A stretch of DNA of 50,818 bases from positions 1 through 50,818 of the forward strand of contig JAETPN010000010.1 of the NCBI GenBank assembly GCA_021771185.1, in the 5' to 3' direction. The notes beneath the pieces are model-generated. The model worked only from the letters and a program-made list of their open reading frames with translations. It had not been told where the DNA came from and searched no databases. The first letter of the stretch is position 1. Each line of letters begins with the position of its first letter. Below are positions 16,914 through 25,197 of the stretch, piece by piece. The translations under genes were made by a program, and so were the position numbers. The DNA comes from Bacillota bacterium. GTDB lineage: Bacteria > Bacillota_I > Bacilli_A > RF39 > UBA660.

Positions 16914-18125
16914 TTATTTAAAACTCTGTAAACATGTATCAATAGCTTCCCCTGGTAAAAACCAATTTAATAAAGTATCTATAATAATAGGAAGCATGAA
17001 AAATAATACTACAATAATGACTCTTTTGGTAAACTTAGAACCTGCTTTCTTTATTGCAGACTCATCATCAGCAAAAACTGCTTTGGAGAAATCTAACATT
17101 CCCATCACTATTAACAATCCAACCAAAGTAAATTTTATAGTTCCATAAACATAACTATTTAAAAAAGTTAATAAACTTCCCCATAGCGCACAACCTTTTA
17201 AATCTGAATCTATTTCAATAGGTTTTACGTCTGGTGCATCATCTACATCTTGATCTATTTCATCTTTAACATCTAAAACAAATTTGTATTTTCCCTTGCT
17301 TGAATCTCTATACACAGTAAGTCGCTTAGTACTACTACCAATTGCCGCTAAATCAAGTGCTGCTCCTCCAGAACTTCCACTTACACTAATAGATTTTGGG
17401 CAACGTTTTGGTGAAAAAGAACCTTCAATTTTAGAAATAGGGGCATAAATTCCTTCACCCTTAAAACTAGACGATAAAACTGCTCCTGAACTTTGATCCA
17501 ATTCTAAATCAACAGTCCATTTATTATCTTCATTTTTATACTTACATTTTCTTCCCTTAGTTGCATCATAAGTTTTTCCATTAATAACAATTTTATTTCC
17601 ACGTTTGAATGTACTACTACCTAATTTTGCTTTTTCCAAGTCACCCTTATCATATTTAATCTGCTTATTCTTAAGATAATTTTCTAATCCCTTTTGATCC
17701 CAGGCAACATAAACTTTTTCATTATCATGATCCATATAATAATCAAGATCAGTATCTCCAGGACATATTGCTTTTAATGATTTTCCAGAGACGAAACTAC
17801 TAGCTTTTAAATTAACATTTACCACTTGATATTGAGCTGCTGTTACATAATATTCCTTACATTCGTTTCCACTTCCACCAATGGTAGGATTACAATTTCC
17901 AGTAGTTTTTCTTTTAATATCAATTGTTTTAGGAAGATCTAATTTTCCCTTTTCTGTATATTGAACTTTAAATGCAACCTCATGATTCGTATGACCAATT
18001 TTAACTGAACCACCAAAATTACATATAGCAGATGAGTATTCTTCTGCAGAAACACCATCGATACTAATAAACATTCCAATAACAAATGTCATAATAAATA
18101 ATATTAAAAATCTTTTCTTTGACAT
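16914..18125 (-). CDS. Secreted ectodomain fused to a VirB2-like membrane region
   Basis: The protein (403 aa) has a signal peptide (cleavage after about residue 27), roughly 280 residues of Cys-containing, beta-rich ectodomain (CNFGGSVKIG at the start, with Cys in NCNPTIGG, CKEYY, CPGD, CKYK, RCPKS), and a C-terminal pair of membrane helices. The last 90 residues match the VirB2-like protein at 18270: DFSKAVFADDESAIKKAG-F-KR here against DLGKAVMASKEDEIKKAQ-F-KR there, each between two helices. I therefore read it as a VirB2/TrbC-like module with a large surface domain, perhaps a pilus-base or tip variant. It has its own extended -10 and precedes the VirB6-like gene by 19 bp. Confidence 0.7.
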   Translation of the reverse strand: MSKKRFLILFIMTFVIGMFISIDGVSAEEYSSAICNFGGSVKIGHTNHEVAFKVQYTEKGKLDLPKTIDIKRKTTGNCNPTIGGSGNECKEYYVTAAQYQVVNVNLKASSFVSGKSLKAICPGDTDLDYYMDHDNEKVYVAWDQKGLENYLKNKQIKYDKGDLEKAKLGSSTFKRGNKIVINGKTYDATKGRKCKYKNEDNKWTVDLELDQSSGAVLSSSFKGEGIYAPISKIEGSFSPKRCPKSISVSGSSGGAALDLAAIGSSTKRLTVYRDSSKGKYKFVLDVKDEIDQDVDDAPDVKPIEIDSDLKGCALWGSLLTFLNSYVYGTIKFTLVGLLIVMGMLDFSKAVFADDESAIKKAGSKFTKRVIIVVLFFMLPIIIDTLLNWFLPGEAIDTCLQSFK

Positions 18126-18209
18126 GTTTTCACTCCTTAAAAGATTATAATTTTTTATGATATCAAAATTTAGATAATATTATCAAAAATTATAATTCAC
18201 CATAATATC

Positions 18210-18218
18210 ATTATACCA
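18210..18218 (-). promoter_or_regulatory. Extended -10 for the ectodomain/VirB2-like gene
   Basis: The minus strand reads TGGTATAAT immediately after the terminator hairpin at 18221-18258. It lies about 85 bases upstream of ATG 18125. No consensus -35 is visible because that position is inside the hairpin. Confidence 0.4.
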
Positions 18219-18220
18219 TA

Positions 18221-18258
18221 AAAAAAGTAATAATAAATAATTTATTATTACTTTTTAT
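18221..18258 (-). terminator. Strong hairpin after the VirB2-like gene
   Basis: A perfect 15-bp stem (18223-18237 with 18241-18255) closes on a three-base loop and has A/T runs on both sides, so it could stop transcription in either direction. On the minus strand it lies 12 bases after the VirB2-like stop codon and is followed by T-rich sequence. It would make the VirB2-like message mostly monocistronic, with partial read-through into the rest of the T4SS operon. Confidence 0.75.
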
Positions 18259-18269
18259 TTTTTAAATAG

Positions 18270-18641
18270 TTATTTTGCGGAGCATTTTTTTGAGCCATTT
18301 AGGAAACAATCAATACAATTATTAATACCTCCAGCTTTTAATTCATCTTCTGTATCTGAACTATTCAAAACACTAAAAGTTAATTGCACAATAGATACAA
18401 CAAAGAATACTAAAACTGCCGCAATAATACGTTTAATAAATAATTGTTGTGCTTTTTTAATTTCATCTTCCTTAGAAGCCATGACAGCTTTTCCTAAATC
18501 CATCATACCAAAAATAACTAATCCAATTGGCACTGCAATTTTAATCAAAAGAACCGCTGTATGAACCACATTTGGTAAAATCGTTGGAATTTGAATACCA
18601 TTCATACATGAAACGTATCCAGCTGCTAAAACTTGTAACAT
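18270..18641 (-). CDS. VirB2/TrbC-like small pilin-type membrane protein
   Basis: The protein (123 aa) has a short N-terminal hydrophobic segment, then two membrane helices (about residues 25-48 and 70-92) joined by a charged loop, MDLGKAVMASKEDEIKKAQQ. This two-helix layout and size fit VirB2/TrbC subunits, the pilin-like proteins of T4SS. The C-terminal tail has three Cys (NNCIDCFLNGSKKC). A TTG at 18686 is in frame but lies inside the promoter; ATG 18641 follows GGGAGG. It has a near-consensus promoter and a strong terminator of its own, as expected for an abundant subunit. Confidence 0.75.
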   Translation of the reverse strand: MLQVLAAGYVSCMNGIQIPTILPNVVHTAVLLIKIAVPIGLVIFGMMDLGKAVMASKEDEIKKAQQLFIKRIIAAVLVFFVVSIVQLTFSVLNSSDTEDELKAGGINNCIDCFLNGSKKCSAK

Positions 18642-18666
18642 AAAAATTACCTCCCTTAATAAGAAC

Positions 18667-18696
18667 ATTATACTTGATTTAGCCAATATTTGTCAA
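18667..18696 (-). promoter_or_regulatory. Consensus sigma-A promoter of the VirB2-like gene
   Basis: The minus strand has TTGACA (complement of 18691-18696), an 18-base spacer and TATAAT (complement of 18667-18672), followed by GGGAGG and ATG 18641. It is the best promoter in the window and lies right after the Tad half of the locus, separating the two halves transcriptionally. Confidence 0.8.
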
Positions 18697-18827
18697 CAAT
18701 TACTTGAAAAAGTAAATGAAAATAACTATTTTTATTTCATGATTGTCAATTTATTGTCAAAAAATAGTTTATCATCAATCTATTTGTAAATATCTCTTAA
18801 ATTATTATATGTTTTTGTTACTAATCT

Positions 18828-18855
18828 ATGAAAAAAAGTAACATCTTGTTACTTT
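18828..18855 (-). terminator. Terminator after the TadZ-like gene
   Basis: AAAGTAACA (18835-18843) pairs perfectly with TGTTACTTT (18847-18855) around TCT, overlapping the stop codon of the TadZ-like gene. On the minus strand the stem is followed by a T run. It ends the Tad half of the locus. Confidence 0.75.
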
Positions 18856-19880
18856 CCAAAAATACCTAGTAAACTATTTTTTTTGTTTGCTACACCATCT
18901 ACTGCTTGACGTTCAAATCCCATTTTCTGTAAAAATGCATTTACAACCTGAACATCTTTTTCTCTCTCATTTAATGGTGGCATATTAAAGAAAATATTTA
19001 ATTTTGATTCAAATTCAAAATCCAATACATCTTTTGAACTTAATAAACTTTGATTAAGAATTACTTTTTTACCAGCAAGGGTATTAATTAAACTTGGATT
19101 ACTAAGCATTAATTTATTTAACTTAATCACAGATGGTTCAATTAAATAAACAACATCAGTACAAGCATTTACTGCAGATTTAGAATCATTAACATCGACT
19201 AATAATACTTCTTTATCCATATGATTGTTAATAATACTTGTGACATTACTATCATCCGCATTAAATACATCTTTTTCTTTAAAATACATAAAATCTCTTT
19301 TATTAACTTCTACAATACCTACAGAGTAGTTCTTTTCTAAATGTTTTTTCATCATATAAAGTAATGTTGTTGCACCTGAGTTACCAGTAACGTTTTTAAC
19401 ACCAATAACTCTTGTCATTTGCATTGCTGTAGACATAGGTGTCCCCATAGAAGCACGGTTCATATTTATATTCGCCGTTGGGGTAACTTGTGTCATCGCA
19501 TCCAATTGTTGATACTGCGCAACATCACGATAACTATTTGGATTGTTATATAAGTACATAATTCCATCTAAATTTCTCGTAAAATTATAAATTCCCATTG
19601 AAATTAATTTTGATAAATATATAGGAGAACTACTTTCTGGAGAATCATCTAATAACAATATAACCTTACTCATATCTAATGATATTGATAATTTTTGTAA
19701 ATTACGAATATCTTGATAATTTTTAATCGCTGTAATATCTAAAATCATACGTTGATAAAAGAAATTTTGAAATTGATCAACAATTTCATCTGCTTCATAT
19801 TCACCATTTAAGGATTTAATTACATCAATTTGTAAACTTTCCAGCATTGACTGGTATTTATTTGCTACAATAACATTCAC
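18849..19880 (-). CDS. TadZ/CpaE-like protein with degenerate ATPase motif
   Basis: The protein (343 aa) has an N-terminal receiver-like region (about 1-110, VILLLDDSPESSSP), a linker rich in Met, Thr and Gln, and a MinD/ParA-like C-terminal half. The P-loop position reads VKNVTGNSGATTL: the deviant Walker A is recognisable, but the usual GK is replaced. LLVDVNDS and VIYLIEPS-like strands follow. TadZ/CpaE proteins place the Tad pilus machine at a cell site and are often catalytically weak. GTG 19880 follows GGAGGGG. It is the last Tad gene before a terminator. Confidence 0.75.
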   Translation of the reverse strand: MNVIVANKYQSMLESLQIDVIKSLNGEYEADEIVDQFQNFFYQRMILDITAIKNYQDIRNLQKLSISLDMSKVILLLDDSPESSSPIYLSKLISMGIYNFTRNLDGIMYLYNNPNSYRDVAQYQQLDAMTQVTPTANINMNRASMGTPMSTAMQMTRVIGVKNVTGNSGATTLLYMMKKHLEKNYSVGIVEVNKRDFMYFKEKDVFNADDSNVTSIINNHMDKEVLLVDVNDSKSAVNACTDVVYLIEPSVIKLNKLMLSNPSLINTLAGKKVILNQSLLSSKDVLDFEFESKLNIFFNMPPLNEREKDVQVVNAFLQKMGFERQAVDGVANKKNSLLGIFGK

Positions 19881-19897
19881 AGCTAACCCCTCCTATT

Positions 19898-20398
19898 CTA
19901 TCCATTATATTTGACTTCTTTAAAATATGTTCTTGTTTGTCCTTTAACAGGAAATTCTAAATTTTGTCCAATTAATGGAATATCAAAATACATATACGTA
20001 ATAACTGTATAATAATTTCCACGATGTGGTAAATTTCCTTTTTGATCTTCTACTCTTTGATGTTTATAAATACAGTAATGATAATTACTATATTGATTCA
20101 TTAATGTTCCACCACTCGAACCATCCATATATTCGGTATCACATTTGTTTTGTTGGTTTTTATTTAAACGATATCCTACCGTTATTAAATTTGTATCAAT
20201 TTCCTTGCTCACTTGTTCAGGTAAGTCCCCATTAGTTTTATCCAGTTGATCTGAATATTTTTCCACAATATCCAAAATTGTATTCTTGACTTTAGAAGCC
20301 TTTGAATAAGCAGAAGAAGTAGCGAATAATGCAATAAATAAAATAACAAAAACAATAATAAACCCAAAAACAAAGGTATTTCCTACGGCCTCTCTCAT
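19898..20398 (-). CDS. TadE-like pseudopilin (166 aa)
   Basis: One N-terminal hydrophobic helix (about residues 9-28) follows the short leader MREAVG. The extracellular part has two Cys (CDTEY and HYCIYKH) and ends YFDIPLIGQNLEFPVKGQT. It is a paralogue of the neighbour at 20414: both share a GYR..N motif, CIY and a final (Y/L)DIP(L/I)xG...FPxxG block. Size, topology and place in the operon fit TadE/TadF pseudopilins, which Tad pilus systems require. ATG 20398 follows AAGGAGA. The TadE call is by architecture; sequence in this family is poorly conserved. Confidence 0.7.
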   Translation of the reverse strand: MREAVGNTFVFGFIIVFVILFIALFATSSAYSKASKVKNTILDIVEKYSDQLDKTNGDLPEQVSKEIDTNLITVGYRLNKNQQNKCDTEYMDGSSGGTLMNQYSNYHYCIYKHQRVEDQKGNLPHRGNYYTVITYMYFDIPLIGQNLEFPVKGQTRTYFKEVKYNG

Positions 20399-20413
20399 AA
20401 CATATCTCCTTAC

Positions 20414-20878
20414 TTATTTTCGTCTATCTGGTGTATTTTGACTATCCGTAAATTTATAAATTCGATTGCTTTTTCCATGGATTGGAAAACTTAAATTTCC
20501 AACAATTGGAAGATCAAGATAAATATAAGTTGTTACACCATATTTATAATAACGTTCATTGTTATCATACCCCATATAGTAAATACAATATTGATATTCA
20601 CTACCAGTATCTAATGAAGTTGCTTTTTCACTCCCAGGACGTTTTCCACAACTAAAGCTACTATTTTTACGACGATATCCTAAAATCGCTAAGGCATTAT
20701 CTGCTTCCATTCTGGATCCAGTATTCCAACCTTCATATTTTTCAATCGCACCAATAACACGACTATTAATTTTAAAGGCTTTATTATAACTAACCATACC
20801 AGCCATAAATCCAAAAGTAATAATAATATAAATAATTATAAAGTTGTATAACGCTATACTACCAATACTTTCTCTCAT
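20414..20878 (-). CDS. TadE-like pseudopilin (154 aa)
   Basis: The protein starts MRESIG and has one hydrophobic helix (about residues 8-27), then an extracellular domain with two Cys (SFSCGKRPG, YQYCIYY). It closes with TYIYLDLPIVGNLSFPIHGK and a short basic tail. The similarity to the 166-aa neighbour across the second half shows they arose by duplication. ATG 20878 is preceded by AGAGGTG. It follows the small pilin gene after two stacked hairpins and precedes its paralogue by 15 bp. A function as a minor pilin or pseudopilin is inferred. Confidence 0.7.
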   Translation of the reverse strand: MRESIGSIALYNFIIIYIIITFGFMAGMVSYNKAFKINSRVIGAIEKYEGWNTGSRMEADNALAILGYRRKNSSFSCGKRPGSEKATSLDTGSEYQYCIYYMGYDNNERYYKYGVTTYIYLDLPIVGNLSFPIHGKSNRIYKFTDSQNTPDRRK

Positions 20879-20908
20879 AATACACCTCTTATCTTATTCT
20901 TTATTTAC

Positions 20909-20964
20909 CTTTCAAATATAATCTAGCGTAGATTACACTTGAAAGATAAACAAAATTGTTTATC
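20909..20964 (-). terminator. Two stacked hairpins after the pilin gene
   Basis: Just after the pilin stop there is an 8-bp perfect hairpin (20945-20952 with 20957-20964). It is followed by a hairpin of 17 pairs (20909-20925 with 20929-20945, two of them G-U in the minus-strand RNA) on a three-base loop. Neither has a long T run, so they may stabilise the pilin message or cause partial termination rather than full stops. Confidence 0.6.
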
Positions 20965-20967
20965 TAT

Positions 20968-21150
20968 TTAATAATTACTTAATTGATTACATTTTCCATC
21001 AACCCAAGTACCACCGCTATTTAGGCAATCTGCCTTATCACTAGTACTTTTCATCATATTTGAAATAATTGGTGTCGCAATCGCAACAATAACACCAATA
21101 ATAATGATTGTAACTACAGTCATATTCGCTTCTCCAGCTGCTTCTTTCAT
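20968..21150 (-). CDS. Flp-like major pilin (60 aa)
   Basis: The 60-residue protein has a six-residue leader MKEAAG, one long hydrophobic helix (about residues 10-31, VVTIIIIGVIVAIATPIIS) and a short C-terminal tail with two Cys (KADCLNSGGTWVDGKCNQ), which could form a small disulfide loop. Size and layout match Flp-type pilins of Tad systems, which form thin adhesive fibres. The usual Glu5/Tyr6 of Flp pilins is not obvious. ATG 21150 follows GGTGA. The gene has its own promoter and paired downstream hairpins, consistent with a major subunit. No prepilin peptidase gene is in the window. Confidence 0.7.
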   Translation of the reverse strand: MKEAAGEANMTVVTIIIIGVIVAIATPIISNMMKSTSDKADCLNSGGTWVDGKCNQLSNY

Positions 21151-21188
21151 CAGTAATCACCTACCTTCATTTATTATCCTATAATTTT

Positions 21189-21218
21189 ATTATACCACAT
21201 ACTTTTTTCTTTAATCAA
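21189..21218 (-). promoter_or_regulatory. Promoter of the Flp-like pilin gene
   Basis: The minus strand shows TTGATT (complement of 21213-21218), an 18-base spacer and TATAAT (complement of 21189-21194) preceded by TGG, an extended -10. It lies between tadC and the pilin gene, so the pilin can be made in excess of the assembly proteins. Confidence 0.65.
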
Positions 21219-21221
21219 CAA

Positions 21222-22034
21222 TTAAACCATCATCATACGTGTAATTGACAATAGTAGGAGGAGAATAATTCCTCCACCTGTACAAACTAACATAGCCATG
21301 GTTTTATTTTCCATCTTTTCAAGGCGGCTTTTGTATTTTTGTTCACGTGCTTTATTCTGTAATGTTGATACTGTTTTTGAAAACATCATTAATTGTTCTT
21401 GTTTGTTTTCTTGTGAACCTAAACTTAAACGATATAATAAACGCATCATACGCATAGAATCACGTACAGGATATTCTTTAGCAAAATCCATATATGGATC
21501 TACGGTCATATCCCCAGCTTCAATTTTTTCAATTAATTTTTGTAACCCTGGTTTAAAGATTTCAGGAGCAGTATCAATACTTCTTGAAATAGCTACTGGT
21601 ACTGTATAGTGTTGGATTAAGATTTCCAAACTCTTTAAGTAATAAGGTAACATTAAATTAATTCGATATAAATTTTTCTTATATAATCCTTTTAGTTGAA
21701 TATAAGGCATTTTAAATACTGCAAATGCAATTCCTACAGCAACTAAAGCACTAATAAAGAAATTATTAATATTTGCATTTGTAAGAAGTAAGATTAAGAA
21801 CACTACTAAAGTAATAATCGCATTAGAAACACGTTTTTTAAAGAAAGATTCCACATCAATTTGTGTTTCTGAACCATATTTTACAGCAAGTAGGAATTTG
21901 TAATCTTCTTCCATCAAAAAATGTAAGAAAGGTGCTGTATCACCAATAAATTTATGTGCATCAATAATATTAATATAATTAAGAACGAAAACTGTAATTA
22001 CAGTAACTAAAATAAACATAATTTCTGTTGACAT
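21222..22034 (-). CDS. tadC: TadC-like pilus assembly membrane protein
   Basis: The protein (270 aa) has an N-terminal helix, a pair of helices in the first half (about residues 70-110), a cytoplasmic T2SS-F region with PYYLKSLEILIQHYTVPVAI and FAKEYPVRDSMRMMRLLYRL, and a C-terminal helix (about 247-266). This is the GspF/TadC fold of the pilus platform in the membrane. Its ATG overlaps the tadB stop (TAATG), so the two are coupled, as expected for partners. The pilin gene follows with its own promoter. Confidence 0.85.
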   Translation of the reverse strand: MSTEIMFILVTVITVFVLNYINIIDAHKFIGDTAPFLHFLMEEDYKFLLAVKYGSETQIDVESFFKKRVSNAIITLVVFLILLLTNANINNFFISALVAVGIAFAVFKMPYIQLKGLYKKNLYRINLMLPYYLKSLEILIQHYTVPVAISRSIDTAPEIFKPGLQKLIEKIEAGDMTVDPYMDFAKEYPVRDSMRMMRLLYRLSLGSQENKQEQLMMFSKTVSTLQNKAREQKYKSRLEKMENKTMAMLVCTGGGIILLLLLSITRMMMV

Positions 22035-22939
22035 TATTCCGCCCCCACATCTTCATTATAATATTTTTCACCACTAAGTAAAAAATATGTATTAACGATG
22101 ATAATGACATGTAACAACAATTGAACATACCATTCATCCAACATTTGAATATACGTTTCTACTCCTAACAAAAATTGAATTAGCATGACCATTAAATATA
22201 GAACAATTCCAAATTGTAAGAATTTTTTATGGAATTGTGCACGGTCTAAACGGTCACGATACACATTTTCTACTAGCATATCAATATCTAGTGACATATT
22301 TTCTAAAGCTGCACCAGCATCTTTAGAACCTTCACTTGTTATCTGATAAAATAATTGATGCATATTTTTAACAATATAATAATCATATTTTGTATTCATG
22401 TAATTAATAGATTGATCAATGGTACCATTTTGATATGCCAAATCAATCATCATTTTTACATCACTTAGTACAGGCTCTTCTAATACACCTGATTCATAAA
22501 CACCCTCAAGGGCTTTTACAAATGATTGTGTTGTTGCAAACTCCATAATAGTATTTGTTGTATATACTTGAATTTGTTCAAAAATATATTCACTATAAAT
22601 ACGATTACAACGTAAATACGTTAAATAAGGAATAACAACAATTGAAATTACAGCATATAGTAGCGATAATAGTACGTTATAGAAATATAAATACGTAATA
22701 ATAAATGATCCAGCTGCAAATACAACAATTTGGATTACATACTGTTTTGTTGTATATTCTTGTCCTAATTCTTTTACTTTCTCCCTGATATTTTTAAAAG
22801 AATAAGGTGCATACTTATCATAAATGACATTCGCTTGATTTGAAATGTATTTATATACATTTTCACCATTATAATTTCTATAAATTACAATAAATACTAC
22901 AATTAGTGTAATTAATAAGAATATAACAAAAGTCATCAT
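22034..22939 (-). CDS. tadB: TadB-like pilus assembly membrane protein
   Basis: The 301-residue protein has an N-terminal helix, two helices at about 75-115 and two near the C terminus (about 245-290), flanking a cytoplasmic T2SS-F domain with EFATTQSFVKALEGVYESG and SEGSKDAGAALENMSLDID. TadB and TadC form the inner-membrane platform of Tad machines and are driven by the TadA ATPase, which is encoded just upstream (15-bp gap). ATG 22939 follows a GGAGGGTGA site. It is translationally coupled to tadC. Confidence 0.85.
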   Translation of the reverse strand: MMTFVIFLLITLIVVFIVIYRNYNGENVYKYISNQANVIYDKYAPYSFKNIREKVKELGQEYTTKQYVIQIVVFAAGSFIITYLYFYNVLLSLLYAVISIVVIPYLTYLRCNRIYSEYIFEQIQVYTTNTIMEFATTQSFVKALEGVYESGVLEEPVLSDVKMMIDLAYQNGTIDQSINYMNTKYDYYIVKNMHQLFYQITSEGSKDAGAALENMSLDIDMLVENVYRDRLDRAQFHKKFLQFGIVLYLMVMLIQFLLGVETYIQMLDEWYVQLLLHVIIIVNTYFLLSGEKYYNEDVGAE

Positions 22940-22953
22940 TTCTTTTCACCCTC

Positions 22954-24315
22954 CTATTCAAATTTATTTGGATTGATACGAAAACTTACTTTGGGTCCCT
23001 CGATTGGTGTATTAGATGGTGTTGGACTTGAAGTTGAAGGTTGAACAGGTGCTACATTTCCCACTGTTGGTGGCGTTTGAACATATCCAGGTTGTCCCAT
23101 CATAGGATTTACCATATGCACAGGTTGTTGTGTTGGTTGTGATACTACAGTTGGTGTAACACTTCCACCATGTTCAAATTCCTCACGCACTCGTTTCATT
23201 TCCTCTGTTTCTTGTACAACTTCATCATTTAATAAGTTTTCATTATTCAAGAAAATTTCCCCACTTTTAATTAAATCCTTTGGTAAAACAACACCTTGTC
23301 CTTCCAAATAATCCTTTAAATATTTTGTAGGTTCATTTCGAATAACTCTACCTTCCATTGTTTTTCTATAAATTGTATTTTCTTTTGCTTCATTATTTTC
23401 AGTAACATAAAACTCAACAACTTCCGCAATCTCACGTCTAAAACTTTGTGTTTTTTTATCTTGATATCCACGAACATAAACACCAATTTGGATATAACGA
23501 TAAATGGATTTTAAAAATTGATCCATATCTTGCGTTGTTTCCATCAAACTGTACATACGACTTGGAATCGCTGCTGCCTTATCAGCATGAATTGTTGATA
23601 AAATATAATGTCCTGAAGAAATAGAGTTACGAGCTGCTGTAACAGCTTCTGCACTACGAATTTCGGAAAGTAAAATCCACTTTGGATTTTGTCTCATACA
23701 AGTAACAAGTACTTCTGAATAAGAAGCAATGTTATTTGTTTTCATCGCAACAATATCACGATGAGGGAAAATACGATCCAAATGAAGTTCGAGTGTATCC
23801 TCTATTGTAATTAATTTTTCATTTTCTTTGGTATGAGCCGCTAAATACTTAACAAACTCTGTTTTACCACTACCAGTTTCTCCACTGACAATAATATTAC
23901 AATGACCTTCCACACATTTCATTAAGAAATCATGGATATCTAATTCAATATAATTGTCTGCAAGAATTTTATCTTTCTCTAAACGAATTTTTGCTGGTGT
24001 TTTACGAATAACACAAGCAATACCATTACTAGCAATGGAATCATGAACAAAGTTCAAACGAAGTTCCGCACTTTCAGCATCCAGGAAAGGATGGGCCATA
24101 TTAAATGATTTACCCATCGCATTCGAACACTGAAAGGCTAACTTTTCCATAAAAGGATCATTTACAGCATTATTTTCTGTTCTAAAAATACCTTTTGTTA
24201 ATGTTTTTAAATGAAGTTGTCCATGATTACTATAAGAAATATCTGTAACATTATCATCTTCAAGATAAACTTTTAAAGGACCAAAATCAATCTGATCTAA
24301 GAAATTTCCACTCAT
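22954..24315 (-). CDS. cpaF: CpaF/TadA-type secretion ATPase
   Basis: The protein (453 aa) has the CpaF N-terminal domain (VTDISYSNHGQLHLKT), Walker A GETGSGKT at 145-152, the Asp-box-like LITIEDTLEL, Walker B-like WILLSEIRSAEA and the His-box-like STIHADKAAAIP. It ends with a Pro/Thr/Gln-rich, apparently disordered tail of about 90 residues. CpaF/TadA hexamers power Tad pilus assembly; they belong to the same VirB11/GspE superfamily as VirB11 of type IV secretion. No other VirB11-type gene is present, so it could serve either half of the locus. The start overlaps the cpaB stop (TAATG). Confidence 0.92.
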   Translation of the reverse strand: MSGNFLDQIDFGPLKVYLEDDNVTDISYSNHGQLHLKTLTKGIFRTENNAVNDPFMEKLAFQCSNAMGKSFNMAHPFLDAESAELRLNFVHDSIASNGIACVIRKTPAKIRLEKDKILADNYIELDIHDFLMKCVEGHCNIIVSGETGSGKTEFVKYLAAHTKENEKLITIEDTLELHLDRIFPHRDIVAMKTNNIASYSEVLVTCMRQNPKWILLSEIRSAEAVTAARNSISSGHYILSTIHADKAAAIPSRMYSLMETTQDMDQFLKSIYRYIQIGVYVRGYQDKKTQSFRREIAEVVEFYVTENNEAKENTIYRKTMEGRVIRNEPTKYLKDYLEGQGVVLPKDLIKSGEIFLNNENLLNDEVVQETEEMKRVREEFEHGGSVTPTVVSQPTQQPVHMVNPMMGQPGYVQTPPTVGNVAPVQPSTSSPTPSNTPIEGPKVSFRINPNKFE

Positions 24316-25175
24316 TATCTAGTTCCTGTATTTGTATTTGGTGTTGTGTTATTGTTTGTTGTATTATTATTGTTTTGTGCTGGTGTATTATCTTTTTTCT
24401 CTTCTTGAATTGTTACAGTATTTGCGTTAATAAAATCTTTCAAATATTCAGTTGATACTTGTGTTGAACCACTTGTATCTACCTTACCACCATGTGGAAC
24501 TGGGAATAATTCAACAGAGAAATCATTCATATAACTTGCTTTACGAAGTAAGATATTAATTTCATCTTTTACACCAAAGATTAAGAAGGCTGGAACACGT
24601 TCTTCATCGGTATTTTCAAAAACATGTTTACCATTAGAATCTTTTACTGCTAACACTTCGATGTTTTCAACAAGTTTACCAACCATAACTTGTCCATCTT
24701 CATTTTCAGCTTTCATGTAAATATCAATTTTATTACCAGGATAAATAGAGTTACCATAGGTACTTGCCATCGTTACTGGGAAGTTATAAGGAACTTCATT
24801 TTTTCCTACTTTAACAAATGCTGCATCAGGAAGTTCACCCGCTGTTGTAAGAAGTGCGCTATAGAACATACTTCCCTTTGGAATCACACTATTAACATTA
24901 GAATATTTTCCAATAATCATATCTCTATTACGAACAACTTCTGTATTTTGTAAAGCCTTTGCTGCAACATCCATAGTTGTTACCATTTCCTCAGTAATTA
25001 ATGTACGTGGTTGAATGGTTGCTGCTGCAACAGGAACACGCACAGGTGTTACCGCATTTTTAATTGTTGTAGAATAACCAAAATAAAGGATTAATAAAAC
25101 TAACACTACCCCTAAAATGGTTACCGTATTTTTGTTTTTAAAGAATCTATTTAAAGTAATAGATAAACTATTCAT
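24315..25175 (-). CDS. cpaB: CpaB/RcpC-like SAF-domain protein
   Basis: The protein (286 aa) has an N-terminal membrane helix (about residues 16-35) followed by a SAF domain (about 47-110; AATIQPRTLITEEMV, IPKGSMFYSALL). A second conserved region follows (about 120-225, VKVGKNEVPYNFPVTMAS, YPGNKIDIYM), with an Asn/Thr-rich tail. CpaB/RcpC proteins sit outside the membrane and are thought to gate or modify the Tad pilus or bind the wall. It lies directly before cpaF, in the usual Tad order. Confidence 0.88.
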   Translation of the reverse strand: MNSLSITLNRFFKNKNTVTILGVVLVLLILYFGYSTTIKNAVTPVRVPVAAATIQPRTLITEEMVTTMDVAAKALQNTEVVRNRDMIIGKYSNVNSVIPKGSMFYSALLTTAGELPDAAFVKVGKNEVPYNFPVTMASTYGNSIYPGNKIDIYMKAENEDGQVMVGKLVENIEVLAVKDSNGKHVFENTDEERVPAFLIFGVKDEINILLRKASYMNDFSVELFPVPHGGKVDTSGSTQVSTEYLKDFINANTVTIQEEKKDNTPAQNNNNTTNNNTTPNTNTGTR

Positions 25176-25197
25176 AAAATTTCACCCTTTCTTATTT

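Noticed and set aside
18642..18686. TTG start at 18686 for the VirB2-like gene
   Set aside because: The consensus promoter (TTGACA/TATAAT) lies at 18667-18696, so this region cannot be translated from that transcript.
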